Origin: Coriobacteriia bacterium | GTDB lineage: Bacteria > Actinomycetota > Coriobacteriia > Anaerosomatales > Anaerosomataceae | Assembly (NCBI GenBank): GCA_030652115.1 | Contig: JAUSBK010000010.1 | Location: forward strand, 248,001-312,000 | Length of the DNA: 64,000 nt | Direction: 5' to 3' | Shown: positions 34,966 to 44,543 of the stretch, piece by piece | How positions within the stretch are numbered: position 1 is the stretch's first letter | Layout of the letters: every line of letters begins with the position of its first letter | Notes under the pieces: generated by a model | The model's input: the letters and a program-made list of their open reading frames with translations, nothing else | The model's database searches: none | Told to the model about the DNA's origin: nothing | Made by a program: the position numbers and the translations under genes

Positions 34966-35763
34966 CTAGCCTCCCAATGCCGCATGCGCGGCCGCGACCA
35001 CCGCAGCCGGCTCGTCACCGCCGCGCTCGCCGGTACGCGCGGCCCAGATCCAGAACTCAATATTACCTTCGGGGCCGGTGATGGGCGACCAGCCGATACG
35101 ACGGACCACCCACCCGTGTGACTCAACAGCACCCACGATCACCTCGAGCACCTCGCGGTGCACTGCGGCGTCCCGTACCACACCCTTCTTACCAACCCGG
35201 CCTTTACCAGCTTCGAACTGAGGCTTAACCAGCGCTACGATCGATGCCGATTCAGCCATGAGCGGCAGCACCGACGGCAGTACTTTCGCCAGGCCGACGA
35301 AGGAGACGTCGATCACTGCCAGGTCGTACGGACCGCCGAGTACGATCGGGTCTGCTGTCCTGATGTTCGTGCGCTCGAGCACCCGCACGCGAGCATCGTT
35401 GCGCAGACTCCATGCCAGCTGCCCGTACCCCACGTCCACTGCGGTCACGGAAGCCGCTCCCCGCTGCAACAGGCAGTCGGTGAACCCGCCGGTGGAAGCC
35501 CCCACATCCAGCGCCCGTGCACCAGCAGGATCGATACCGAACGCGTCGAGCGCCCCCGCGAGCTTGACCCCGCCGCGAGAAACGAACGGAGGTCCCTCGG
35601 CGACGACGATCACCGCCTCGGGCACGACGTTCGCGCCGGCCTTGCTGACCACGGTGCCGCCGACCGTCACCCTGCCGGACAGGATCGCGGCGCGCGCCTG
35701 CTCCGGCGAGGCGACCAGGCCCCGGCTAGCGAGCTCGACGTCGAGCCTGCGCCCTGCTGCCAT
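34966..35763 (-). CDS. tlyA: TlyA family rRNA 2'-O-methyltransferase
   Basis: 265-aa protein with an N-terminal S4 RNA-binding domain (RLDVELASRGLV, about 5-60) and an FtsJ-like SAM methyltransferase domain (DVGASTGGFTDCLL, DVSFVGL, VKPQFEAG). TlyA enzymes methylate ribose in 16S and/or 23S rRNA and affect capreomycin sensitivity. It overlaps the dxs end by 38 bases. The position dxs-tlyA-nadK-recN is standard. Confidence 0.93.
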   Translation of the reverse strand: MAAGRRLDVELASRGLVASPEQARAAILSGRVTVGGTVVSKAGANVVPEAVIVVAEGPPFVSRGGVKLAGALDAFGIDPAGARALDVGASTGGFTDCLLQRGAASVTAVDVGYGQLAWSLRNDARVRVLERTNIRTADPIVLGGPYDLAVIDVSFVGLAKVLPSVLPLMAESASIVALVKPQFEAGKGRVGKKGVVRDAAVHREVLEVIVGAVESHGWVVRRIGWSPITGPEGNIEFWIWAARTGERGGDEPAAVVAAAHAALGG

Positions 35764-37663
35764 CGCTCCGCTCGCTCTCCGATTCGCGGATATCGCGCAG
35801 GCGGCCGAGGACAGCGGCGGTCACCGATTCGGGGGTAAGCCCCACATCGGCGAGCAGTCGGCTCATGTCGCCGTGCGTGACGAAGCAGTCGGCGATGGCG
35901 AGCCTGAGCACCGGCGTGGCCGAGCCGAAGTCGGCGAGCACTTCCAGCACGCCCGCGCCAAACCCGCCGAGGCCGGTGTTCTCCTCGATCGTCACGATGA
36001 GGCTCGTGTCTGCAGCGGCGGACACCGCCTCCAGGTCCATCGGCTTGACCCATCGCATGTTCACGACGCGGGCCTCGACACCCTGTGCCGAGAGCGCCTC
36101 GGCGGCCTTCTCGGCCACCTCGACCATGCGCCCGATGGCGAGCACCGCGACGTCTGAACCCTCCCGGCGTACCTCGGCGCGACCCGCTTCCAGGACCACC
36201 GGCTCGGCCGGCAGCGCGACGCCACGACCGGTGCCGCGCGGGTAGCGGATGGCCACGGGACCGTCGGCATGCAACGCAGTGTGCAGCATGTTCACGAGCT
36301 CGGCCTCATCGGCGGGAGCCATGATCATGAGGTTGGGCACCGCCCGGAGGTAGGTCAGATCGAACACGCCGTGGTGCGTCGGGCCGTCCTCGCCGACGAG
36401 ACCGGCACGATCGATGCAGAACACGATGTGCAGGTTCTGCAGCGCGGCATCCATGATGACCTGGTCGTACGCGCGCTGCAGGAACGTGGAGTAGATGGCG
36501 ACCACCGGCACCTGGCCGCCGTGCGCGAGGCCGGCCGCAAGGCCGACCGCATGCTGCTCGGCGATGCCGACATCGAAGAACCGATCGGGAAACCGCTCGG
36601 CAAACCGGGTGAGGCCGGTCCCGGCGGGCATCGCGGCGGTGATGGCCACGATGCGCTCGTCAGCCGCAGCCTCGGCAACGAGCGCGTGGCCGAACGTCTC
36701 GGTGTAGCTGAGCGGACCCTCGCCGGAACCGTTCACTTTGCCGGTCTCGACCGAGAACGGGCTGATGCCATGGAAGGTGTCCGGACGGTCTTCGGCATGC
36801 ACGTAGCCCAGGCCCTTACGCGTCACCGCGTGGATGAGCACCGGTCCATCATTGCTCTTCGCCCAGGTGACGGCGTTCTGCACCTGCTCGACATCGTGCC
36901 CGTCGATCGGCCCGACGTACTTGATCCCCAGCTCCTCAAAGAGCATGCCGGGCACGAGCAGTTGCTTGACGGACTCCTTAGCGGCCTCTCCGGCCGCTAC
37001 CATGGCCGCGCCGAGCTTCGTCTTGGCGAGAACCGACTCCACGTCATCGCGAAGACGGCGGTAGCGCCGGTCCAGGCGCACGCGCGCGAGATAACTTGAG
37101 AGGGCTCCGACATTCGGCGCTATGGACATCTCGTTATCGTTCAGCAGGATGATGAGCCTGCTGCCGAGGTGACCGGCGTGATTGAGCGCCTCGAACGCCA
37201 TGCCGCCGGTGAGCGACCCGTCGCCGATGACCGCCACGATCGTCTCGTCGGTGCCGCGCAGATCTCGCGCTGCGGCGAGCCCGAGGGCCACGGAGATCGA
37301 GTTGCTGGCATGCCCCGCGTCGTGAACGTCATGCGGGCTTTCAGTGCGCTTGGGGAAGCCGCAGACCCCGCCATAGGTGCGCAGGGTGTCGAACCGAACC
37401 CGTCGGCCGGTGACGAGCTTGTGCACGTAGGCCTGATGCCCGACGTCCCAGATGATGCGGTCCCTCGGGCAGTCGAGCGCGCGGTGCAGCCCGAGAGTGA
37501 GTTCCACCACGCCGAGATTCGGCGCGAGATGACCGCCGGTGGACGACACCGTCTCGACGAGCGTATCCCTGATCTCAGCGGCCAGCTGCTTCAGCTGCTG
37601 GTCATCGAGCGACTTCAGCGCTGAAGGCTCGGCGATCGAGTCGAGTATCGGTGTGGCACTCAC
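35726..37663 (-). CDS. dxs: 1-deoxy-D-xylulose-5-phosphate synthase
   Basis: 645-aa thiamine-diphosphate enzyme joining pyruvate and glyceraldehyde 3-phosphate, the first step of the MEP isoprenoid pathway, which supplies undecaprenyl carriers. The TPP motif runs from GDGSLTGGMAFEALN to NDNEMSIAPNVG, and the transketolase pyrimidine domain has DVGIAEQHAVGLAAGLA and HHGVFDLTYLR. The last about 40 residues are Arg/Ser-rich and overlap tlyA. GTG start. Confidence 0.96.
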   Translation of the reverse strand: MSATPILDSIAEPSALKSLDDQQLKQLAAEIRDTLVETVSSTGGHLAPNLGVVELTLGLHRALDCPRDRIIWDVGHQAYVHKLVTGRRVRFDTLRTYGGVCGFPKRTESPHDVHDAGHASNSISVALGLAAARDLRGTDETIVAVIGDGSLTGGMAFEALNHAGHLGSRLIILLNDNEMSIAPNVGALSSYLARVRLDRRYRRLRDDVESVLAKTKLGAAMVAAGEAAKESVKQLLVPGMLFEELGIKYVGPIDGHDVEQVQNAVTWAKSNDGPVLIHAVTRKGLGYVHAEDRPDTFHGISPFSVETGKVNGSGEGPLSYTETFGHALVAEAAADERIVAITAAMPAGTGLTRFAERFPDRFFDVGIAEQHAVGLAAGLAHGGQVPVVAIYSTFLQRAYDQVIMDAALQNLHIVFCIDRAGLVGEDGPTHHGVFDLTYLRAVPNLMIMAPADEAELVNMLHTALHADGPVAIRYPRGTGRGVALPAEPVVLEAGRAEVRREGSDVAVLAIGRMVEVAEKAAEALSAQGVEARVVNMRWVKPMDLEAVSAAADTSLIVTIEENTGLGGFGAGVLEVLADFGSATPVLRLAIADCFVTHGDMSRLLADVGLTPESVTAAVLGRLRDIRESESERSDGSRAQARRRAR

Positions 37664-37737
37664 CGTTCAGACACACTCCCGGAGCAGTCCCACCGCACCT
37701 CGTGCGCGGCGGCCGAGCCTGCATCGTACCATCATCC

Positions 37738-37757
37738 CCGCACGTCACGCGGTGCGG
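37738..37757 (-). terminator. Weak hairpin in the xseB-dxs gap
   Basis: A perfect 6-bp stem CCGCAC/GTGCGG with an 8-base loop lies about 25 bases after the xseB stop in the 118-base gap. No U-tract. It could end or attenuate the upstream transcript. A TACGAT -10-like element for dxs lies about 60 bases before its start. Confidence 0.3.
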
Positions 37758-37781
37758 TAACCCAGCCGTAAGCGGGCGGTT

Positions 37782-38204
37782 TCAGTCGTCGGCGTCCTCA
37801 TCGGCGGGCAAGCTCTCGGGTTCGGCGATGTCGTCGAAGCCGTCGATGTCGAGCTCAGTGTCATCCGCCTCCGAGGCAGCGGAGCCCGCATCCGGCGTTT
37901 CGTCGGCGACGGCAACCTCATCCACACCGACCGTGTCGACCGCGTCCACCTCAGCATCCTCAGGCCCCTGAACGGCCTCGGGCTCGGCACCGGGTTCGTC
38001 TGCGGCCTCACCGATCTCCGGGACAGGCACGCTTGCACTCATGTCGGTGTGGTCCACGAGCTCGGTGCAGATATTCGCTAGCCGCACACCCTCTTCGAGC
38101 AAATCGAGGCTCTTCTCGAGTGAGGTGTCCTTCTTCCGGACTTCTAGGGCGATCTCCTCGAGCCTGATCCGCGCCTGCTCGAACGTGTACTTCTCGTCGG
38201 CCAT
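37782..38204 (-). CDS. xseB: Exodeoxyribonuclease VII small subunit, with acidic tail
   Basis: 140-aa protein. Residues 1-55 match XseB (YTFEQARIRLEEIALEV, DTSLEKSLDLLEEGVRLANICTEL). A strongly acidic, Glu/Asp/Ala-rich tail of about 80 residues follows that is not part of the usual family, whose members are about 60-90 aa. MADEKYTFEQ at 38204 is chosen as start. The gene sits after nusB as in many genomes, but the large-subunit gene xseA is not in the window. Confidence 0.8.
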   Translation of the reverse strand: MADEKYTFEQARIRLEEIALEVRKKDTSLEKSLDLLEEGVRLANICTELVDHTDMSASVPVPEIGEAADEPGAEPEAVQGPEDAEVDAVDTVGVDEVAVADETPDAGSAASEADDTELDIDGFDDIAEPESLPADEDADD

Positions 38205-38211
38205 GCCCGGT

Positions 38212-38703
38212 TTAGGCCCCTTCCGTCTCGATATCCGTCGCACCGTCTTCGTCACTGGCCGGCCCGCCCGCTGCAGCTGCTGCGTGATCCGACTCGAGCG
38301 CGGATCCGTGCAGCTCGGCTATCCTGCCGAGCACGCCGTTGACGAACTTGGGCGAGTCATCCGTTCCGTATGCCTTCGCCATCTCAACCGCTTCGTTGAT
38401 CGCCACCGAGTCGGGGACATCGGGCTCGAAGAGGATCTCGTAGACCGCCAGCCGCAGGATGTTGCGGTCGACGTACGGCATCCGCATCAGCGACCAGTGC
38501 TGTGAGGTCATCTCGATCTCGGCGTCGATCGCCTCGGAATTGCGCTCGGTCCCGATCGCCAGCTCGCGGCAGTAGTCCGAGAGCTCGCCGTCTTCCTCGC
38601 TGTACGACTTGTCGCCGAGGATCTGCGCCACCGTCTGTTCGGTGATCTCGCGCTGATAGAGGATCTGCAGCGCCTGTCGACGGGCGCGAGTGCGTTCCAG
38701 CAT
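38212..38703 (-). CDS. nusB: Transcription antitermination factor NusB
   Basis: 163-aa RNA-binding protein of the rRNA antitermination complex. MLERTRARRQALQILYQ and the C-terminal VDRNILRLAVYEILF, INEAVEMAKAYGTDDSPKFVNGVL are the NusB hallmarks. A short Ala/Glu/Asp tail extends the protein by about 25 residues. It ends 7 bases before the xseB start. Confidence 0.94.
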   Translation of the reverse strand: MLERTRARRQALQILYQREITEQTVAQILGDKSYSEEDGELSDYCRELAIGTERNSEAIDAEIEMTSQHWSLMRMPYVDRNILRLAVYEILFEPDVPDSVAINEAVEMAKAYGTDDSPKFVNGVLGRIAELHGSALESDHAAAAAGGPASDEDGATDIETEGA

Positions 38704-38736
38704 CGTCTCGGGTTCCTCGGTCCGCGCGACTTCGCG

Positions 38737-39084
38737 CTACTGCTCCGGGAAGACCACGCCGTCGACAAAGACATCGACAGACGCGACCTTCTGGCCCGTA
38801 TGGGTGAGCAGCGCGTCGGTGACGGCGCGCTGAACGTCGCTCGCGATCTCGCGAAGCGGACGGCCGTAGTGAGCGCTGATGCGGACGGCCGAGACCAGCG
38901 TTCCGTCCTCGTTCACCTGGACGCACACGCCCCGGGTGCTCCCCTTCTGGACGAGACCGGCAAGCCCGCTTGAGGCGCCCGGAACACCCGCGACGCCGTC
39001 CACACCTTCGGCGGCAACGAGCGCAATGGTCTCCAGGACGCCGGGTGCGACCCCGATGCCGTCCAGGGTGATCTCTTCACTCAC
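38737..39084 (-). CDS. Asp23/Gls24 family envelope stress response protein
   Basis: 115-aa protein of the Asp23 family: ITLDGIGVAPGVLETIALVAA, VDGVAGV, and VSAVRISAHYGRPLREIASDVQRAV. Its place between accC and nusB is the typical location of the YqhY-like member, linked in Bacillus to control of acetyl-CoA carboxylase. GTG 39084 is chosen because AGGAGGG precedes it and it overlaps the accC stop by 8 bases; the longer frame is inside accC. A regulatory link to the carboxylase here is inference. Confidence 0.9.
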   Translation of the reverse strand: MSEEITLDGIGVAPGVLETIALVAAEGVDGVAGVPGASSGLAGLVQKGSTRGVCVQVNEDGTLVSAVRISAHYGRPLREIASDVQRAVTDALLTHTGQKVASVDVFVDGVVFPEQ

Positions 39085-40486
39085 CGCGTCCCTCCTCAGC
39101 TGTGCGGCCATGCGTGACAAAGGCCGCAAGATCGCTCGGATCAACGTGCTTCTCAACGTAGTCAGTATAGACCTCGCCGCGTACGAAGTGCTCCTCCTCC
39201 ACCACGAACTGGTGGAATGGGATGGTCGTCGGGATGCCCGTGATGATGAACTCGTCTAGAGCGCGTCGTGCACGAGCGACCGCCTCCTCGCGCGTCTCGC
39301 CCCACACGATGAGCTTGGCCAGCAGCGAGTCATAGTGCTGGGGCACCGTGTAGCCACCGTAGACATGGCTGTCCACCCGCACTCCAAAGCCACCTGGAGG
39401 ATTGAACCCGGTCACGAGCCCCGGATGCGGGCGGAAGTTGTGCAACGGGTCTTCGGCGTTGATGCGGAACTCGATCGCATGCCCGCGCAGCACAACGTCG
39501 GCCTGTGTGGCGTGCTTCATCCGCTCGCCGCCCGCGATGCGGATCTGCTCCTTGATGATGTCCACGCCGGTGACCTGCTCGGTCACGGGATGCTCGACTT
39601 GCACGCGCGTGTTCATCTCCATGAAGTAGAAGCTGCCGTCCTCGTCGAGCAGGAACTCCACGGTGCCGGCGTTCTGGTAGTCAACGGCGCGGACCGCGGT
39701 CAGCGCGGCCGCCCCCATCGCGGCCCGTAGTTCCGGTGTGAGCGCGGGCGACGGCGCCTCTTCGATGAGCTTCTGGTGGCGTCGCTGCACGGAGCAGTCG
39801 CGCTCGTAGAGGTAGACGGCGTTGCCGTGCGAGTCGGCAAGCACCTGGATCTCCACATGGCGTGGACGCGTCAGGTACTTCTCGAGGTACACGGTGTCGT
39901 TTCCGAATGCCGCCGCAGCCTCGGTCTTAGCGGCGGTCATGTTCGCCTCGAGCTCCCCCTCTTCGCGCGCGACGCGCATGCCCTTGCCACCCCCGCCCGC
40001 TGAGGCCTTGATGAGCACCGGGAAGCCCACCGCGCGTGCGAACTCAAGCGCCTCGGCGTAGGTATCCACCGCACCGTCACTGCCCGGGACACACGGCACG
40101 CCGGCCGCCATCATCGTGCTGCGAGCAACCGACTTGTCGCCCATTCGGTCGATCGCATCGGCCGAAGGTCCGACGAAGATGAGCCCCGAATCGATGCACG
40201 CACGGGCGAACGCCGCGTTCTCCGCAAGGAACCCGTAGCCCGGGTGGACGGCGTCAGCACCACTGACGAGCGCCGCCGAGATGACGTTCGGCATGTTGAG
40301 GTAGCTCAGGGACGACTGTGCGGGACCGATGCAGATAGCCTCGTCGGCCATCCGCGCATGCATGGAGTCGCGATCGGCCTCGGAGTACACAGCGACCGAA
40401 CGGATACCCATCTCCTTGCAGGACCGCACGATGCGCAGGGCGACCTCACCACGGTTGGCGATGAGTATCTTGCCGATCGGCGCCAC
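39077..40486 (-). CDS. accC: Biotin carboxylase
   Basis: 469-aa ATP-grasp enzyme that carboxylates biotin on a carrier protein. [55 protein letters not shown] and EFRINAEDP are the expected motifs. It serves acetyl-CoA carboxylase or pyruvate carboxylase, and given the fused carrier upstream possibly both. Its GTG start overlaps the preceding stop by one base (TAGTG). Confidence 0.95.
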   Translation of the reverse strand: MAPIGKILIANRGEVALRIVRSCKEMGIRSVAVYSEADRDSMHARMADEAICIGPAQSSLSYLNMPNVISAALVSGADAVHPGYGFLAENAAFARACIDSGLIFVGPSADAIDRMGDKSVARSTMMAAGVPCVPGSDGAVDTYAEALEFARAVGFPVLIKASAGGGGKGMRVAREEGELEANMTAAKTEAAAAFGNDTVYLEKYLTRPRHVEIQVLADSHGNAVYLYERDCSVQRRHQKLIEEAPSPALTPELRAAMGAAALTAVRAVDYQNAGTVEFLLDEDGSFYFMEMNTRVQVEHPVTEQVTGVDIIKEQIRIAGGERMKHATQADVVLRGHAIEFRINAEDPLHNFRPHPGLVTGFNPPGGFGVRVDSHVYGGYTVPQHYDSLLAKLIVWGETREEAVARARRALDEFIITGIPTTIPFHQFVVEEEHFVRGEVYTDYVEKHVDPSDLAAFVTHGRTAEEGRGE

Positions 40487-42351
40487 TAGGCCACCGGCTC
40501 GTAGTAGAACAGGACCGTGCCATACTCCACCGCGGCGGCGTTCTCTACCGCAACCTCACGGATCACGCCCGCCTCCTCGGCGGTGATCTCGTTCATCAGC
40601 TTCATGGCCTCGAGGATGCAGAGCGTCTGACCCTCGGACACCGTGTCGCCGACCGAAACGAACGGCGCTGCGCCGGGCGATCCGGCGGCGTAGAAGGTGC
40701 CGACCATGGGTGCGACGACGGCGCACCACCCCGCGGGGCGGCCCCCGTGTATGGACTCGTCGACGATCTGCGGTGACTCTGGCGCGGGAGGTGCGGCCGC
40801 GGCGGTCTCGTGCGAGTGCATGACGTGGGGATGCTCGACCGAGGTTCCGCCCTTGCGCACGACGATCCGCTGGTCTCCCTCTTCGACGACGATCTCAGTC
40901 ACGCCGGACTCTTCGACGAGCTGTACGAGCTCGCGGATCTGGTTCACGTTCACGGAGTCATCCTCTCTGGCACTGTCGATGTCCCGGGAGTGCATGAAGA
41001 CGGCACCCTCGGCGCCTTCCCGGTGCCGCTGTAGGTAGTCGCGCGCTTCGTTCGGGAAGAGGGCGTACATCAACACGTCCTCCTCGGTGCGAGCCAGATC
41101 GCCGATCTCCTCGGCCATGTCAGCGTACGTGGTGGTCACGAGCGAACCCGGCCGCACATCGGCGGCAAGCGGCTCGAGATCGCCGAGGACTCTGGCGACG
41201 ATCCGGTCGTCCATCGGCCCCGGCGCATGGCCGTACATGCCGCGGATGTAGTCCTTCATCTCGTTCGGAACAACCGACCACCGACGGGCCGTGAGCACGT
41301 TGATGACCGCCTGCGTGCCCACGATCTGCGACATCGGCGTCACGAGCGGCGGATAGCCGACCTCGGCACGGACCTTGGGGATCTCCGTCAGCACGTCGGG
41401 CAGACGGGCGCTCGCGTGCTGGAGTTCGAGCTGGCTGATGAGATTGCTCATCATGCCGCCGGGCACCTGGTGGCTGAAGACCTCCATGTGCAGCAGCGAT
41501 GTGACGCCACGCTTGAGGCCTTTGCGCTGACGGATGTTCTCCCAGTACTCGGCGATCTCGAAGAGCAGATCGAGATCAAGCCCGCTGTCGTACTGGCTCT
41601 CCTTGAGCGCGGCCACGATCATCTCGACGGCGGGCTGGCTGTTGCCGAAGGCCAGCGCAACGACTGCCGTATCGATGATTTCGGCCCCCGCCTCGGCCGC
41701 CTTGAGATAGTTCATCGGCGCCATGCCACCGATGTAGTGGCAGTGCACGTGGACCGGCAGGCCGATCTCGTCGACGAGCGCCCGCACCATCTTCTCGGTG
41801 CGAAACGGCGTCAGCATGCCCGCCATGTCCTTGATGCATATGGTGTCCGCACCGAGCTCTTTGAGCTGCTGCGCGTAGGTGAGATAGCTGTCGAGGGTGT
41901 GCACCGGGCTCACGGTATAGCTGATGGCGCCCTCGAAGTGGGCTCCCGCCTCTTTCACCGCGCGCGCTGCCGGCTCGACATTGCGAATGTCGTTCAGCGC
42001 GTCGAACACGCGGAACACGTCGATCCCGTTGCGGTGAGACGCCTTCACGAAGCGATCGACGATCTCATCGCTGTAGTGGCGGTAGCCGACGAGGTTCTGA
42101 CCCCGTAGCAGCATCTGCAGCGGCGTCTTCGGGCAGTGCTGCTTGATGACCCGCAGTCGTTCCCACGGGTTCTCATCCAGAAAGCGGAGTGCGGCGTCGA
42201 AGGTGGCGCCACCCCACACCTCGAGCGACCAGTAGCCGACCGAGTCCATCTTCGGAAGGATGGGCAGCATGTCGGCGAGCTCCATGCGGGTCGCCCAGAG
42301 AGACTGGTGCGCGTCACGCAGCGTGGTGTCCGTTATCCGTATCGGTCGCAT
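40486..42351 (-). CDS. Carboxyltransferase (pyruvate/oxaloacetate type) fused to an AccB-type biotin carrier
   Basis: 621-aa fusion. Residues 1-450 form a PycB/OadA-type carboxyltransferase: TLRDAHQSLWATRM, the metal/Lys site CIKDMAGML (Lys174), HVHCHYIGGMAP (His203, His205) and the conserved domain ending near EDVLMYALFPNEARDYL. From Val467 the sequence is that of acetyl-CoA carboxylase BCCP (VNVNQIRELVQLVEESGV), followed by a Pro/Ala/His linker (about 502-540) and a biotinyl domain with EAMKLMNEI (biotinyl-Lys584). The neighbours efp, accC and asp23 are those of a classical accB, so this carrier may serve both pyruvate and acetyl-CoA carboxylation. No accA/accD in the window. AAGGA lies seven bases before ATG 42351. 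Confidence 0.88.
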   Translation of the reverse strand: MRPIRITDTTLRDAHQSLWATRMELADMLPILPKMDSVGYWSLEVWGGATFDAALRFLDENPWERLRVIKQHCPKTPLQMLLRGQNLVGYRHYSDEIVDRFVKASHRNGIDVFRVFDALNDIRNVEPAARAVKEAGAHFEGAISYTVSPVHTLDSYLTYAQQLKELGADTICIKDMAGMLTPFRTEKMVRALVDEIGLPVHVHCHYIGGMAPMNYLKAAEAGAEIIDTAVVALAFGNSQPAVEMIVAALKESQYDSGLDLDLLFEIAEYWENIRQRKGLKRGVTSLLHMEVFSHQVPGGMMSNLISQLELQHASARLPDVLTEIPKVRAEVGYPPLVTPMSQIVGTQAVINVLTARRWSVVPNEMKDYIRGMYGHAPGPMDDRIVARVLGDLEPLAADVRPGSLVTTTYADMAEEIGDLARTEEDVLMYALFPNEARDYLQRHREGAEGAVFMHSRDIDSAREDDSVNVNQIRELVQLVEESGVTEIVVEEGDQRIVVRKGGTSVEHPHVMHSHETAAAAPPAPESPQIVDESIHGGRPAGWCAVVAPMVGTFYAAGSPGAAPFVSVGDTVSEGQTLCILEAMKLMNEITAEEAGVIREVAVENAAAVEYGTVLFYYEPVA

Positions 42352-42380
42352 CGCACCGTCCTTGCTGCGGGTAAGCGAAA

Positions 42381-42402
42381 ACCCTCCGAAGGGGTCACCC
42401 CT
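42381..42402 (-). terminator. Hairpin with U-tract between efp and the carboxyltransferase gene
   Basis: In the 82-base gap the minus strand has CCCT-TCGG-AGGG followed by TTTT. An overlapping alternative stem is AGGGGT/ACCCCT. This resembles a small intrinsic terminator or attenuator. A TATACT -10-like element just after the efp stop could start a new transcript. Confidence 0.45.
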
Positions 42403-42433
42403 CCGCGGGTCGGTCGAAACAGTATAGCCGAGG

Positions 42434-42994
42434 CTACACGCGCGTGATATAGGACCCGTCGCGGGTATCGATCTTGAGCGTCTCGCCCGACTCTACGAAC
42501 ATCGGGACCTGCACGATGGCGCCCGTCTCCAGCGTGGCCGGCTTCGTTCCGCCCTGGACGGTATCGCCTTTGAAGCCGGGGTCGGTCTCCACAACCTTGA
42601 GTTCGACGAACATCGGCGGCTCCACACCGATGAGCTCGCCGCCAGCGTACATGACCTGCACCTCGTCGTTCTCCTTCAGCCACTTGGCCGAGTCGCCGAC
42701 GATCTCGGCATTGATCTCGGCCTGCTCGTAGCTCGACGTGTCCATGAAGTGGAACGACGTGCCGTCGTTGTACAGGTACTGGAGCCGCTTGTTCTCGACA
42801 CGCACGTCGTCGACCTTCTCGCCCGCGCGGAAGGTGATGTCCACCACACGGCCGGTCTTGAGCTCCTTGAGCTTCGTACGCACGAAAGCGCCACCCTTGC
42901 CCGGTTTCACGTGCTGGAAGTCAGCGATGATCCACATCTTGTCGTTGTAGCTGATGCACATGCCGGTCTTGAACTGGTTGGTGGAGACAGCCAT
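42434..42994 (-). CDS. efp: Elongation factor P
   Basis: 186-aa translation factor that relieves ribosome stalling at polyproline. It has three beta-barrel domains: TNQFKTGMCI, the modification loop HVKPGKGGAFVRTKL (Lys33 is the residue modified in other species), and the C-terminal GDTVQGGTKPATLETGA. Proline-rich proteins encoded at 59611 and 61220 in this window are expected clients. The enzyme modifying Lys33 is not in the window. Confidence 0.97.
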   Translation of the reverse strand: MAVSTNQFKTGMCISYNDKMWIIADFQHVKPGKGGAFVRTKLKELKTGRVVDITFRAGEKVDDVRVENKRLQYLYNDGTSFHFMDTSSYEQAEINAEIVGDSAKWLKENDEVQVMYAGGELIGVEPPMFVELKVVETDPGFKGDTVQGGTKPATLETGAIVQVPMFVESGETLKIDTRDGSYITRV

Positions 42995-43009
42995 GTCTGT
43001 TATGCCTTC

Positions 43010-44098
43010 CTAGATCTGGATGAGTTCTTTCGGCGCGCTGGAGAGGATTCTGACACCGTGCTCCTCCACCACCACGAGGTCTTCGATTCTAACACCGGCT
43101 GTGCCCTCGACATACACGCCCGGCTCTATGGTGATGACTGCGTTCTCGCGCGCTGCGTCCGTGCTCTTCGGTCCCACTGTGGGCATCTCGTGCACGTCGA
43201 GGCCGACCCCGTGACCAAGGCCGTGCGTGAACGCCGCGCCTAGTCCCTGTCGGTCGAGGACCTCACGCGCAGCAAGATCTATCTCGATGCAGGGCACTCC
43301 CGAGCGCACCGCCGACAGTCCGGCCTCGTTGGCCTCGAGCACCGCCTCGTACAGGCGCCGGTGCTCCTTCGAGATCTCGCCGATGGCCACGGTGCGGGTC
43401 ATGTCCGAGCAGTAGCCGCCGACACGCGCTCCGAAATCGAGCACCACGAAGTCCCCCGGCTCCAGGCGCCGGTCACCGGGTATCGCGTGCGGACGCGCTC
43501 CATTCGGGCCAGACGCAACGATGAGCGAGAACGGCATCTCCTCGGACCCCTCGCGACGCATGGCAAACTCGAGTTCGAGGGCGATCTCGGCCTCGGTGAC
43601 TCCCGGCTTAAGCACGGTGAGGATGTGCTCGAACCCGCGATCGGCGATTGCAGCAGCAGCCGCGATCCGCTCGATCTCCTCGGGCTCCTTCATGTGTCGC
43701 AACGTCTCGACCAACCGATCGACCACCCGGACCGCACCGCGGAACTGCTCGGAGACGAACTGGAACCTCCCGTACGGGACGCCCGACTCGATGAGCAGCG
43801 AGTTCATGTCCATGGAGTGGAGCTCTTCGCAGAGTTCCACGTACAGGTTCTCCTTCTGCAGCCGCACCTCCCACGGTCCACCTGCTGCAGCGGTGGTGGC
43901 CGCTTCGATGTAGCGGCTATCGGTGAAGAGCACGGCGCGTTCGTCCGTGATGAGACACGCCGCGTTGATGCCGCGGTCGATCACACCGTCGAACGCGGTG
44001 ATGTACTTGAGGTTCGACGTGAGGGAGATGAGGGCGGCCGGTGCGCCGTCATCCTTGAGCTTGCGGCGGAGTCCCTTGAGACGCGCGGCAACGTCCAT
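43010..44098 (-). CDS. pepP: Xaa-Pro aminopeptidase (M24 family)
   Basis: 362-aa metallopeptidase that removes N-terminal residues before proline. It has an N-terminal creatinase-like domain (about 1-130) and a C-terminal pita-bread domain with the metal ligands in VLDFGARVGGYCSDMTRT, HGLGHGVGLDVHE and ITIEPGVYV. ATG 44098 overlaps the aroQ stop as TGATG, and the AAGGAGGAG ribosome binding site lies within aroQ. The position before efp is conserved in Gram-positives. Confidence 0.93.
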   Translation of the reverse strand: MDVAARLKGLRRKLKDDGAPAALISLTSNLKYITAFDGVIDRGINAACLITDERAVLFTDSRYIEAATTAAAGGPWEVRLQKENLYVELCEELHSMDMNSLLIESGVPYGRFQFVSEQFRGAVRVVDRLVETLRHMKEPEEIERIAAAAAIADRGFEHILTVLKPGVTEAEIALELEFAMRREGSEEMPFSLIVASGPNGARPHAIPGDRRLEPGDFVVLDFGARVGGYCSDMTRTVAIGEISKEHRRLYEAVLEANEAGLSAVRSGVPCIEIDLAAREVLDRQGLGAAFTHGLGHGVGLDVHEMPTVGPKSTDAARENAVITIEPGVYVEGTAGVRIEDLVVVEEHGVRILSSAPKELIQI

Positions 44099-44541
44099 CA
44101 CTCCTCCTTGCGTAGGCGGGAAACGAGCGCCTCGAGTCCCTCGAGGTAGGACGCGGGACCCAACCCGGAGATCTGACCGATGCACACGGGAGCCGTGACG
44201 CTTATCGCGCGGAAGTCCTCACGCGCGGTGATGTCGCTCAGGTGCACTTCGAAGGTCGGAAGCCCTGTGGCCGCGATCGCGTCCCGGATCGCGTAGGAGT
44301 AGTGCGTGTACGCCCCGGGGTTGATGACCACGCCGTCGCACACACCCACGGACTCGTGAAGGCGGTCGATGAGCGCGCCCTCGTGGTTCGACTGGAAGAA
44401 GCTCACGTCTACGCCGAGCTCCGCGGCACGCTCGGCCACCATCGTCTCGATCTCGTCAAGCGTGACCGTTCCGTAAACGTCCGGCTCTCGCTTGCCGAGG
44501 AGGTTCAGATTGGGCCCGTTCATCACCAGGACACGCAGCAT
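44098..44541 (-). CDS. aroQ: Type II 3-dehydroquinate dehydratase
   Basis: 147-aa dodecameric-type dehydroquinase, third step of the shikimate pathway. [20 protein letters not shown] carries the catalytic Tyr loop; [15 protein letters not shown] and [16 protein letters not shown] follow, then [14 protein letters not shown] 44541 is the conserved start, two bases after the aroKB stop. Confidence 0.96.
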   Translation of the reverse strand: MLRVLVMNGPNLNLLGKREPDVYGTVTLDEIETMVAERAAELGVDVSFFQSNHEGALIDRLHESVGVCDGVVINPGAYTHYSYAIRDAIAATGLPTFEVHLSDITAREDFRAISVTAPVCIGQISGLGPASYLEGLEALVSRLRKEE

Positions 44542-44543
44542 CG

